From an uncultured Burkholderiales bacterium (lineage in GTDB: Bacteria > Pseudomonadota > Gammaproteobacteria > Burkholderiales > Burkholderiaceae), in NCBI GenBank assembly GCA_903845315.1, contig CAIMWY010000155.1, positions 1 through 5,516 on the forward strand: 5,516 nucleotides of DNA. Reading direction: 5' to 3'. The notes beneath the pieces were generated by a model. It did no database searches and was not told the DNA's origin. It worked only from the letters and a program-made list of their open reading frames with translations. Position 1 is the stretch's first letter; every line of letters starts with the position of its first letter. Shown piece after piece: positions 1 to 5,516 of this stretch. Both the position numbers and the translations under genes were made by a program.

Positions 1-720
1 AATCGCTACCACGCGCTCACCTTCAAACACGGCATGGGGTTGCAAGGTTTCAAACTCCAAAGAACCTTGCGCATGTCTGCGCGCTCGCAGCAACTGAGCC
101 ACGCTGTCTTGCAAATGCAATTGCGCGTCCATACCCGCCACCCGCTGGGCAGGTTCGGGCAAATCACCATCGCCCTCGATCCAGTCGGACACGGCGTCAT
201 AGGCCAGCTTGGCTTTGTTAAGAACCTTGGCACGCAGAAATTGGCTGTCGGTAATTTCTGCCTTGGTATTGATCACCATCGACACCACCACTGCCAAACG
301 CTCTTCCTGCGGATTGAGCGAGGTAAGGTCGGTGCACAAGCGCTCAGGCAGCATAGGAAACACACGCGTTGAGGTGTAGACCGAGGTGGTGTTGTGCTTG
401 GCATGGCCATCCAGTGCAGAGCCTTTGGGCACCAACACATCCACATCGGCCACCGCCACATAAATTTTGGTGTGTCCTTCGGGCATCGCCTCGGCCACGG
501 TGAGTTGGTCGAGGTCACGCGAATCGTCGTTGTCGATGGAGCACCAAGCCAAGGCGGTGAGGTCCACCACACGCGGATCGCTGTCTTGCCCAGCATGCGT
601 GATGGCTTGCAACTCGTGCAAGGCGGTCTGGGGAAACTCAGGCTCTAAACCACGCTCCACCATGGCTTGCTTGGCAATGAAAGACAACTCTGAACGACCA
701 GGTAAATGTTTGGAACTCAT
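1..720 (-). CDS. RNB-domain exoribonuclease (RNase II/R superfamily), 3' end cut by window edge
   Basis: The minus-strand frame is open from an ATG at 720-718 to the window edge, giving the first 240 residues. Residues about 50-240 match the start of the RNB catalytic domain, a 3'-to-5' single-strand exoribonuclease acting in RNA decay. The metal-binding motif SIDNDDSRDLDQ lies at residues 61-72. By alignment from memory with E. coli RNase II (D201, D207, D209, D210), D63, D69 and D71 correspond to the first three aspartates, while the fourth position is Q72. KLAYDAVSDW (about residues 171-180) also closely resembles the RNase II segment KLVYDQVSDW. Only about 50 residues precede the RNB domain, so the two N-terminal cold-shock domains of RNase II/R are absent, as in a group of shorter RNB proteins. 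No clear Shine-Dalgarno sequence precedes the start. The gene is divergent from the exporter genes. The family call is sure; the subfamily and symbol are not. Confidence 0.9.
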   Translation of the reverse strand, partial: MSSKHLPGRSELSFIAKQAMVERGLEPEFPQTALHELQAITHAGQDSDPRVVDLTALAWCSIDNDDSRDLDQLTVAEAMPEGHTKIYVAVADVDVLVPKGSALDGHAKHNTTSVYTSTRVFPMLPERLCTDLTSLNPQEERLAVVVSMVINTKAEITDSQFLRAKVLNKAKLAYDAVSDWIEGDGDLPEPAQRVAGMDAQLHLQDSVAQLLRARRHAQGSLEFETLQPHAVFEGERVVAI

Positions 721-763
721 GCAAGGAATGTAGCCTGTGGATGCGGGCGTATCATGATCTTTA

Positions 764-787
764 CCATGACCCCGCTCCAAAACTTGC
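764..787 (-). promoter_or_regulatory. Weak candidate sigma70-type promoter for the ribonuclease gene
   Basis: On the minus strand, TTGGAG is followed after 18 bp by CATGAT (about 758-763), a 3/6 and 4/6 match to the -35 and -10 consensus. It would start transcription about 25-30 nt before the ATG at 720. It lies at the first codons of the divergent adaptor gene. The match is poor and could be chance. Confidence 0.15.
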
Positions 788-1998
788 GTTCTTACCGATT
801 TCAAATTTTTGTGGGTCTGGCGCTGTTAGCAACAATGCTGTGGGGCGGACAACGCTGGCTGTTGGGCCCACCCATCCCCGTGGCTGTGGTGGTGCAGCGA
901 GATTTTGTGCAAACCGTGGTGGCCAGCGGGCGTATTGAAAGCCCGCACCGTGTCGACCTTGGGGTGCAGCTGACCGGCACCGTGCAGGCCGTACCAGTGG
1001 AGGAAGGACAAAACGTCACCGCCGGTCAAGTGCTGATTCAACTGCAAGATGCCGAGCTGCGCGCCAGTCTGCGACAAGCTGAATTGGCCGTCATCCAAGC
1101 ACAAGCCAAGTTACGTCAATTGCGCGAGGTGCAAGCCCCGGTGGCTGAACAAACCTTGTCGCAAGCACAAGCCAACCAAGATGCGGCCACGCGTGGCCTG
1201 CAACGCACCCAAGAACTGTTTGGAAAAGGTTTTCTCGGACAAGCAGCCCTGGACGAAGCCCAACGCGCCGAACAAGTGGCACGGGCCCAACTCAAAGGCG
1301 CGCAACAACAACTCAACAGCGCACGCGCCGGCGGCAGTGACATGGCGGTGGCTGACTCGGCCTTGCTGCAAGCGCAAGCTGGCGCCGAATTGGCAGCAGC
1401 CCGACTGCGTTATGCCACAGTGCGGGCCCCAGCGGCTGGCACCCTGATTGCCCGCCAAGTGGAAACCGGTGACGTGGTGCAACCGGGCAAAGTACTGATG
1501 GTTTTGTCGCCCGCGGGCGAAACCCAGTTGGTGGTGCAAATTGATGAGAAACATTTGAACCTGCTGCACCTCGGGCAAGCCGCTTGGGTCTCGGCCGATG
1601 CTTATCCCGACCAACGCTTTGCGGCCACGTTGGTCTACATCAACCCTGGGGTTGATGCGCAACGCGGTTCGGTCGAGGTCAAGCTGCAAGCACCTCAGCC
1701 ACCCGGCTACCTGAAACAAGACATGACGGTGTCGGTCGACATCGCCGTGGCCCAACGCAGCCTAGCCGTGTTGGTGCCCACCGAGGCCGTGCACGACCTT
1801 GAAACTCAAACGCCCTGGGTACTCAAGGTGGTCAAAGGGCAAGCGCTTCGCACCCCGGTTCGGCTGGGCCTTCGCAGCCAAGGACTGAGTGAGGTGATCG
1901 AAGGCTTGGCTGCCGATGACCAAGTGCTAGCCAACGCAACCTTGGTGGTCAACGACAAAGCACGGGTGCGTCCCGTGTCCAAGCTTGTGGCGAAATGA
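766..1998 (+). CDS. Periplasmic adaptor (membrane-fusion protein, HlyD/MacA/DevB type) of an ABC exporter
   Basis: The 410-residue product should be anchored in the inner membrane and bridge the ABC permease to an outer-membrane channel. Residues about 13-33 form one hydrophobic segment after a short, basic N-terminus. Residues about 62-95 form the first half of a biotinyl/lipoyl-like domain (GTVQAVPVEEGQNVTAGQVL). Residues about 97-215 are rich in Ala, Gln, Leu and Arg with few prolines and no hydrophobic stretches, as expected of the alpha-helical coiled-coil hairpin; the turn is near GKGFLGQAALDEA. The second lipoyl half follows at about 216-248 (ATVRAPAAGTLIARQVETGD), then a beta-barrel (about 253-330) and a membrane-proximal domain to the C-terminus. 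The start could be ATG 766 or the in-frame ATG 754; neither has a good Shine-Dalgarno sequence. An ATG at 706 would overlap the divergent gene and is unlikely. The stop overlaps the permease start, so translation is probably coupled. The family is clear; the transported substrate is not. Confidence 0.92.
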   Translation: MTPLQNLRSYRFQIFVGLALLATMLWGGQRWLLGPPIPVAVVVQRDFVQTVVASGRIESPHRVDLGVQLTGTVQAVPVEEGQNVTAGQVLIQLQDAELRASLRQAELAVIQAQAKLRQLREVQAPVAEQTLSQAQANQDAATRGLQRTQELFGKGFLGQAALDEAQRAEQVARAQLKGAQQQLNSARAGGSDMAVADSALLQAQAGAELAAARLRYATVRAPAAGTLIARQVETGDVVQPGKVLMVLSPAGETQLVVQIDEKHLNLLHLGQAAWVSADAYPDQRFAATLVYINPGVDAQRGSVEVKLQAPQPPGYLKQDMTVSVDIAVAQRSLAVLVPTEAVHDLETQTPWVLKVVKGQALRTPVRLGLRSQGLSEVIEGLAADDQVLANATLVVNDKARVRPVSKLVAK

Positions 1999-3263
1999 AC
2001 GCAGACGCACGCTCGTCTCAATTCCCGTTGCCACTGCCGCGCTGGATGCCTTTCGAATGGTTGGTCGCTCTGCGCTTTTTACGCGAAGGTCGGGTGCAAA
2101 CCGCCTTCATCATCGGCGGCGTGGCCATTGGGGTGGGCGTGATTGTGTTCATGTCGGCCCTGCTCAGCGGCCTGCAAGCCAACTTTGTCAAACGTGTGCT
2201 CACAGGTCAGGCCCACATTCAATTGCTGCCCCCCAAAGAAGCTGCTAGATCATTGCGTGGCAACGACACAGAAACTTTACAAGGCAGCATCGTTCAAACG
2301 CCGCTGCAACGGCTCAAGAGCATTGACCAATGGCAAAGTGTGGCGGCGCAAATACGTGCCATGCCGGAGGTGAGCGTGGTGTCGCCAGCGGCCAATGGAT
2401 CGGCCTTGGTCGTGCGGGGTGATACAAGTCGTGCCATCAGCGTGGTGGGCATTGAACCTGATCTGTACTTTCGCATCGTGCCCATGCCAGAAAAAATGGT
2501 GCGTGGCAGCGCACGCGTGACCGTCAACGACATTTTGATTGGCACCGAACTCGCCAGCGACTTGGGCGTGTCCGTGGGCGACAAATTGCGTGTCACCTCC
2601 GCCAACGGCAGCACCAATACTCTCACTATCAGTGGCATTTTTGATTTGGGCAACAAAGGCGTCAACGCACGCACCACCCTCATGGCCTTGCGCTCAGCCC
2701 AAAGCTTGCTCGGCCTGCCCGGTGGCGTGTCAGCCCTCGATGTGACCGTGCACGACGTTTACAGCGCCGACGTGGTGGCGCACCACATCACCGCACTCAC
2801 CGGCGTGCAAGCCGACAGTTGGATCAAAACCAATGAGCAGTTCTTTGCCGCGGTGAGCGCCCAAACCACCGCCAACACCGCCATTCGGGTGTTTGTCGGG
2901 CTGTCGGTGGCGTTTGGCATCGCCAGTGTGCTGGTGGTGTCGGTGGTGCAAAAGTCACGCGAGATCGGCATCTTGCGTGCCATGGGCATCACGCGTGGAC
3001 AAATTTTGCGCATCTTCTTGCTGCAAGGCGGCGTGCTGGGCTTGGGCGGCGCAGTGGCGGGTTCGCTGTTGGGATCGGGGGGCTTGGTGGTGTGGCAGCA
3101 AGCGCAACGCAATCCCGATGGCACGGTGATGTTTGCCGTGAGCTTTGAACCCCTGATGTTTGCCACGGCCTTGCTGCTGGCCACCGTGACGGGACTAGTG
3201 GCCTCCTTTGCCCCCGCCATGCGCGCCGCGCGTCTTGACCCTGTGGTGGCTATTCGTGGATAA
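1995..3263 (+). CDS. FtsX-like ABC transporter permease (LolC/E-, DevC-, MacB-like)
   Basis: This 422-residue inner-membrane protein has the type VII ABC (mechanotransmission) layout. TM1 is at about 36-60 ([20 protein letters not shown]). A large periplasmic domain (about 61-293) follows, containing [20 protein letters not shown] at 181-200. Three further TM segments lie at about 295-318, 337-368 and 386-408. The FtsX coupling-helix region [18 protein letters not shown] (320-337) and the ending [14 protein letters not shown] are typical of the family. [14 protein letters not shown] and the following GQAHI resemble the start of LolC/LolE permeases, which extract lipoproteins from the inner membrane; the adaptor neighbour instead recalls DevBCA and MacAB. 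There is no fused nucleotide-binding domain, unlike MacB; the ATPase is the next gene. The ATG overlaps the adaptor stop as ATGA. An alternative ATG at 2046 ([11 protein letters not shown]) would remove 17 residues. Presumably it works as a homodimer, since only one permease gene is present. Confidence 0.92.
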   Translation: MNADARSSQFPLPLPRWMPFEWLVALRFLREGRVQTAFIIGGVAIGVGVIVFMSALLSGLQANFVKRVLTGQAHIQLLPPKEAARSLRGNDTETLQGSIVQTPLQRLKSIDQWQSVAAQIRAMPEVSVVSPAANGSALVVRGDTSRAISVVGIEPDLYFRIVPMPEKMVRGSARVTVNDILIGTELASDLGVSVGDKLRVTSANGSTNTLTISGIFDLGNKGVNARTTLMALRSAQSLLGLPGGVSALDVTVHDVYSADVVAHHITALTGVQADSWIKTNEQFFAAVSAQTTANTAIRVFVGLSVAFGIASVLVVSVVQKSREIGILRAMGITRGQILRIFLLQGGVLGLGGAVAGSLLGSGGLVVWQQAQRNPDGTVMFAVSFEPLMFATALLLATVTGLVASFAPAMRAARLDPVVAIRG

Positions 3264-3957
3264 ACCCGGCGTCTCACCCTCCCCATGGGTCGTGCAATTG
3301 CAAAGTGTGTGCAAATCGTTCAACGTGGGGCGGTCCAACGAGATTGAAATCTTGCATCACATTGACCTGAACTTGGCACACGGAGAGTTTTGTGCCGTCA
3401 TGGGCCCTTCGGGCTCGGGAAAAAGCACCTTGCTCAACATCATCGGCTTGCTCGATCGACCGACCCAAGGGCGCTTGGCCATTGGCGGGGAAGAAACCAC
3501 TGGCCTAGACGACCACGCGCTGACGCGCTTGCGTGGTCACGCCATAGGTTTTGTGTTTCAACACCATCACCTGCTCAATGCCTTCACGGCCCAAGAGAAC
3601 GTGATGATGCCCTTGCTCGGTGAGGCCGGTTTTCCGAACAGCGAAATTTCCACACGGGCTGCTGAGTTGCTCAACAAAGTGGGCCTGAGTGCCTGGGCCC
3701 ATCAACCGGCAGGCAGTCTGTCGGGCGGGCAGCAGCAACGCGTGGCCGTGGCACGCGCACTGGCCATGAACCCGGCCCTGCTGTTGGCGGATGAACCCAC
3801 GGGCAACCTCGACAGCAAAAGCGCCGATGCGGTGTTTGATCTGCTGCGCCGTGTCAGCCTTGAACAAGGCACCACCGTGCTGTTTGTGACCCACAATCCT
3901 GAATTGGCAAAACGCTGTGACAAAACTATCCAAGTGGTGGATGGCCGCGTGATTTAA
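3256..3957 (+). CDS. ABC transporter ATP-binding protein (LolD/MacB-type)
   Basis: This cytoplasmic ATPase powers the permease encoded just upstream. With a GTG start at 3256 it has 233 residues, normal for LolD-type subunits. All ABC motifs are intact: Walker [10 protein letters not shown] (50-58), Q-loop Gln102 in [18 protein letters not shown], signature [15 protein letters not shown] (155-169), Walker B LLLADE (175-180) with catalytic Glu180, D-loop GNLDS, and switch His213 in VTHN. The Q-loop segment resembles LolD (FHHLLPDFTALENVAMPLL in E. coli, from memory), supporting a lipoprotein- or lipid-type exporter class. The start is uncertain. GTG 3256 overlaps the permease stop by 8 bp and is typical of coupled translation. 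ATG 3208 would add 16 unusual residues and overlap by 56 bp. GTG 3292 would begin directly at the beta-strand [10 protein letters not shown]. Confidence 0.93.
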   Translation: MDKPGVSPSPWVVQLQSVCKSFNVGRSNEIEILHHIDLNLAHGEFCAVMGPSGSGKSTLLNIIGLLDRPTQGRLAIGGEETTGLDDHALTRLRGHAIGFVFQHHHLLNAFTAQENVMMPLLGEAGFPNSEISTRAAELLNKVGLSAWAHQPAGSLSGGQQQRVAVARALAMNPALLLADEPTGNLDSKSADAVFDLLRRVSLEQGTTVLFVTHNPELAKRCDKTIQVVDGRVI

Positions 3958-3976
3958 CTTGATAGATCGGCACACC

Positions 3977-4927
3977 ATGTTCAAACTCATATTCTCTGCC
4001 CTGCTCTTGTGTGCAGGCACTTGCGCGCTGGCGATTGAAAAAATCACGCTGTGGCCCACGGTGTTGTTTGTGCGGGGACAAGACCTGTGCCAATACCAAG
4101 ATGCCTACGGGCAAAGTCGCAATGAGTTGACAACCCAAGCCACCAACCAACTCAAGACCTTGATCCAAGTCGGCGTGGACTCCAAAGACGCGATCAATAT
4201 TTTGGTCACCGTGGATGCCTTGATCGACAAGAACAAAGCCATGGCCACAGCCACTCAGGGCATGGACGTGACCCTAGAAGCCAGCCTGAAGGCGTCGATC
4301 GATGCAGTGTCGCAAGGCATCAACCCCGAGAACACACGTTTGGAGTTTGCCAACCACACACCGATCTTGGCTTTTCTCGAAGCCTTGCGCGAGAACAAAC
4401 GTTTTGACACGCCAGACATGCTGCAAATGTCTCGAGTCAAAGGCTTTGCCTGGGGCACCTACAGCTACTCGCCGGGTTGCAAGGGCGATCTGTTGGTGAC
4501 CCTTCATGTGGTGCTGCCACGCGGCGAATCGGTGAGCTTTCAGGCCCAGGGCAAGCCCGAGACGGTGATGGGCAACATTGCCATTCAGATGGTGCGGCAC
4601 TTTCAGCGCACCAGTTTTCCCACCGTGATTGCCATGGGCGAACGCTTCTTGGTGTTGGTAGGCGCGCCAGGGAGCTCGATCAACAAAGCGCCAACCCCAA
4701 AAATTGCTGAAGAGGCCTGCACCATGATCAAGGCGCGCTTACCCAGCGAAAAAGAATACGAGTACTTGTCGGTCTTGGGCGACTGGAGCGGTGGTGTGTC
4801 GCTCGACCATAAACTCTGGGCCATGGCCAATAGCCATGTGTTGTCACCTGACACGCGCAACCCCACCCCTGTTCGCCACCCCGAAGATGTCAACTACCAA
4901 GAGGTCTACTTTTACTGCGTGCGGTGA
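3977..4927 (+). CDS. Secreted/periplasmic protein of unknown function with FGE-like (C-type-lectin-fold) C-terminus
   Basis: I do not recognise this 316-residue protein as a named family. Residues 1-19 look like a Sec signal peptide (hydrophobic FKLIFSALLLCAGTCALA, probable cut after ALA). The cysteines at 12 and 16 do not form a proper lipobox. The middle (about 20-240) is soluble and includes an apparent alpha/beta part: GFAWGTYSYSPGCKGDLLVT (156-175), a beta-rich stretch, and VRHFQRTSFPT (206-216). The C-terminal about 70 residues hold RLPSEKEYEYL (254-264), closely like the RLPTEAEWEYA motif of formylglycine-generating-enzyme/sulfatase-modifying proteins, and end in YFYCVR, as in FGE and DUF1566-like domains. 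Cys248 and Cys314 sit where a C-type-lectin-fold disulfide would be. The domain is too short for a full FGE enzyme, so catalysis is not implied. It starts 19 bp after the ATPase stop (an in-frame TTG at 3959 is an alternative), suggesting the same operon. A role as exporter partner or cargo is inference. Confidence 0.75.
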   Translation: MFKLIFSALLLCAGTCALAIEKITLWPTVLFVRGQDLCQYQDAYGQSRNELTTQATNQLKTLIQVGVDSKDAINILVTVDALIDKNKAMATATQGMDVTLEASLKASIDAVSQGINPENTRLEFANHTPILAFLEALRENKRFDTPDMLQMSRVKGFAWGTYSYSPGCKGDLLVTLHVVLPRGESVSFQAQGKPETVMGNIAIQMVRHFQRTSFPTVIAMGERFLVLVGAPGSSINKAPTPKIAEEACTMIKARLPSEKEYEYLSVLGDWSGGVSLDHKLWAMANSHVLSPDTRNPTPVRHPEDVNYQEVYFYCVR

Positions 4928-4930
4928 CGC

Positions 4931-4980
4931 TGCCTGTTGCTTGCTGCCTGCTTGCCTGTTGCTTGCTGCCTACTTGCCTG
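4931..4980 (+). repeat. 22-bp tandem direct repeat, about 2.3 copies
   Basis: Copy 1 is 4931-4952 and begins TGCCTGTTGCTTGC; copy 2 is 4953-4974 and differs at one base (G4950 versus A4972); a partial third copy, TGCCTG, is at 4975-4980. It lies immediately after the stop of the secreted-protein gene, in non-coding DNA. The unit is not a multiple of three and has no evident inverted symmetry. It is too few and too short to be a CRISPR array. It may be simple slippage expansion or a binding site. Confidence 0.85.
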
Positions 4981-4992
4981 CGGCTGTATACG
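4963..4992 (+). promoter_or_regulatory. Weak candidate promoter for purT
   Basis: TTGCTG (4963-4968), inside the second tandem-repeat copy, is followed after 18 bp by TATACG (4987-4992), giving 3/6 and 4/6 matches to the sigma70 elements. An alternative -10-like AATAAT (5013-5018) has no -35 partner. No riboswitch-like fold or recognisable PurR-type palindrome was seen by eye. A promoter is expected here if purT is transcribed separately, but this placement is tentative. Confidence 0.2.
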
Positions 4993-5038
4993 AGCCCACT
5001 GGGGCTGCAGTCAATAATTCAGGATTGATCTTTTCTTC
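4993..5038 (+). terminator. Weak candidate hairpins/terminator in the gap between the exporter operon and purT
   Basis: A perfect 5-bp stem AGCCC/GGGCT with loop ACTG lies at 4993-5006 but is not followed by a T run. A second stem, TCAAT/ATTGA with an 8-nt loop (5011-5028), is followed by TCTTTTCTTC (5029-5038). Both stems are short, and the second is AT-rich, so either could be chance. They are the only terminator-like structures in the 122-bp gap 4928-5049. Confidence 0.25.
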
Positions 5039-5049
5039 AGACACGCAAC

Positions 5050-5516
5050 ATGAAAAAAATCCTCCTCCTCGGCTCGGGTGAACTCGGCAAAGAATTTGTC
5101 ATCAGCGCCAAACGCCTCGGCTGCCACGTGGTGGCCTGCGACAGTTACGCGGGCGCACCCGCCATGCAGGTGGCCGACGAGAGTTGCGTGTTCAACATGC
5201 TCGAGGAAGCGCCCTTGCGCGCCGCCATTGCGCAGCACCAGCCCGACTTGATCGTGCCCGAGATCGAAGCCATCCGCACCGAGGTGCTGCTGGAGGTGGA
5301 GCAAGAAGGCTTTGAAGTGATCCCCAGCGCACGCGCCGCCAACCTGACCATGAACCGCGACCGCATCCGCGACGTGGCCGTGGGTCTGGGCGTGCGTACC
5401 GCCCAATTCAGCTATGCCGAGTCGGCCCAAGAGCTGCTGGCACAAGCCGAAGCGATTGGGTTTCCGGTGGTGATCAAGCCGGTGATGAGCTCATCGGGCA
5501 AAGGCCAAAGCGTGGC
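5050..5516 (+). CDS. purT: Formate-dependent phosphoribosylglycinamide formyltransferase (GAR transformylase 2), 3' end cut by window edge
   Basis: PurT is a cytosolic ATP-grasp enzyme. It makes formyl-GAR from GAR, formate and ATP in de novo purine synthesis, a folate-independent alternative to PurN. The first 155 residues are present. They contain the N-terminal pre-ATP-grasp fold ([16 protein letters not shown], 1-16), [13 protein letters not shown] (31-43), the conserved VPEIEAI (69-75), [10 protein letters not shown] (99-108) and the start of the ATP-grasp domain with [13 protein letters not shown] (142-154), all matching PurT. The ATG is certain because an in-frame TGA at 5026-5028 blocks upstream extension. 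Compared with E. coli PurT (MTLLGTALRPAATRVMLLG..., from memory), the roughly 14-residue N-terminal extension is missing. The sequence resembles the short form known from Bacteroidetes more closely. No Shine-Dalgarno sequence is evident before the start. Confidence 0.96.
   Translation, partial: MKKILLLGSGELGKEFVISAKRLGCHVVACDSYAGAPAMQVADESCVFNMLEEAPLRAAIAQHQPDLIVPEIEAIRTEVLLEVEQEGFEVIPSARAANLTMNRDRIRDVAVGLGVRTAQFSYAESAQELLAQAEAIGFPVVIKPVMSSSGKGQSV

Noticed and set aside
34..648. Plus-strand open frames at 34-372 and 394-648
   Set aside because: They are antisense to the uninterrupted RNB-domain frame, whose translation has recognised catalytic motifs.
706..765. Upstream ATG at 706 for the adaptor gene
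   Set aside because: It would overlap the divergent ribonuclease start by 15 bp and add residues before the normal short N-terminus and TM anchor, with no ribosome binding site.
1111..1755. Minus-strand open frame of 214 codons inside the adaptor gene
   Set aside because: His/Gln/Arg-rich translation with no domain features; a shadow of the well-supported adaptor frame.
3208..3255. ATG at 3208 as start of the ATPase
   Set aside because: It would read 56 bp out of frame through the conserved permease C-terminus and add residues not typical of LolD-type ATPases; GTG 3256 fits better, though not proven.
3977..4033. Lipoprotein signal peptide on the secreted protein
   Set aside because: The cysteines at residues 12 and 16 are preceded by Leu and Thr rather than a Gly/Ala/Ser lipobox position; ALA before residue 20 fits ordinary signal peptidase better.
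3505..4059. Minus-strand open frame of 184 codons across the ATPase end
   Set aside because: It lies antisense to conserved ABC motifs and has no recognisable content; a shadow frame.
4931..4980. CRISPR-like array
   Set aside because: The repeats are directly adjacent with no spacers, there are only about 2.3 copies, and no cas genes are nearby.
5011..5445. Minus-strand open frame of 144 codons opposite purT
   Set aside because: His-rich shadow of a clearly conserved purT reading frame.

Overview
The window is compact, moderately GC-rich bacterial chromosome. Its codon usage and gene types look like a betaproteobacterium of the order Burkholderiales, perhaps Comamonadaceae. That placement is inferred from style and protein resemblance, because no rRNA or other phylogenetic marker is present. 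I see no mobile element, tRNA, rRNA or CRISPR array.

Layout. Positions 1-720 hold the 5' part of a minus-strand gene for an RNB-domain exoribonuclease (RNase II/R superfamily). It runs off the left edge. Only about 33-45 bp away, on the plus strand, begins a tightly packed group of four genes: a membrane-fusion (HlyD/MacA-type) periplasmic adaptor (766-1998), an FtsX/LolC-E-type ABC permease (1995-3263, ATGA overlap), a LolD/MacB-type ABC ATPase (about 3256-3957, overlapping the permease end) and a secreted protein of unknown function with an FGE/C-type-lectin-like C-terminus (3977-4927). A 122-bp gap (4928-5049) follows. It contains a 22-bp tandem repeat and weak hairpins. The 5' part of purT (formate-dependent GAR transformylase) then runs off the right edge.

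How the genes fit together. Adaptor, permease and ATPase in this order match the arrangement of DevBCA-type exporters and the architecture of MacAB/LolCDE (type VII ABC) systems. These work by mechanotransmission: the ATPase drives periplasmic movements that extract or push a substrate, and the adaptor links to an outer-membrane TolC-like channel. No TolC-like gene is in the window. The secreted fourth protein is the novel part: it may be a substrate, a periplasmic accessory factor or a bystander of the exporter. The ribonuclease and purT are housekeeping-type genes with no evident functional link to the exporter.
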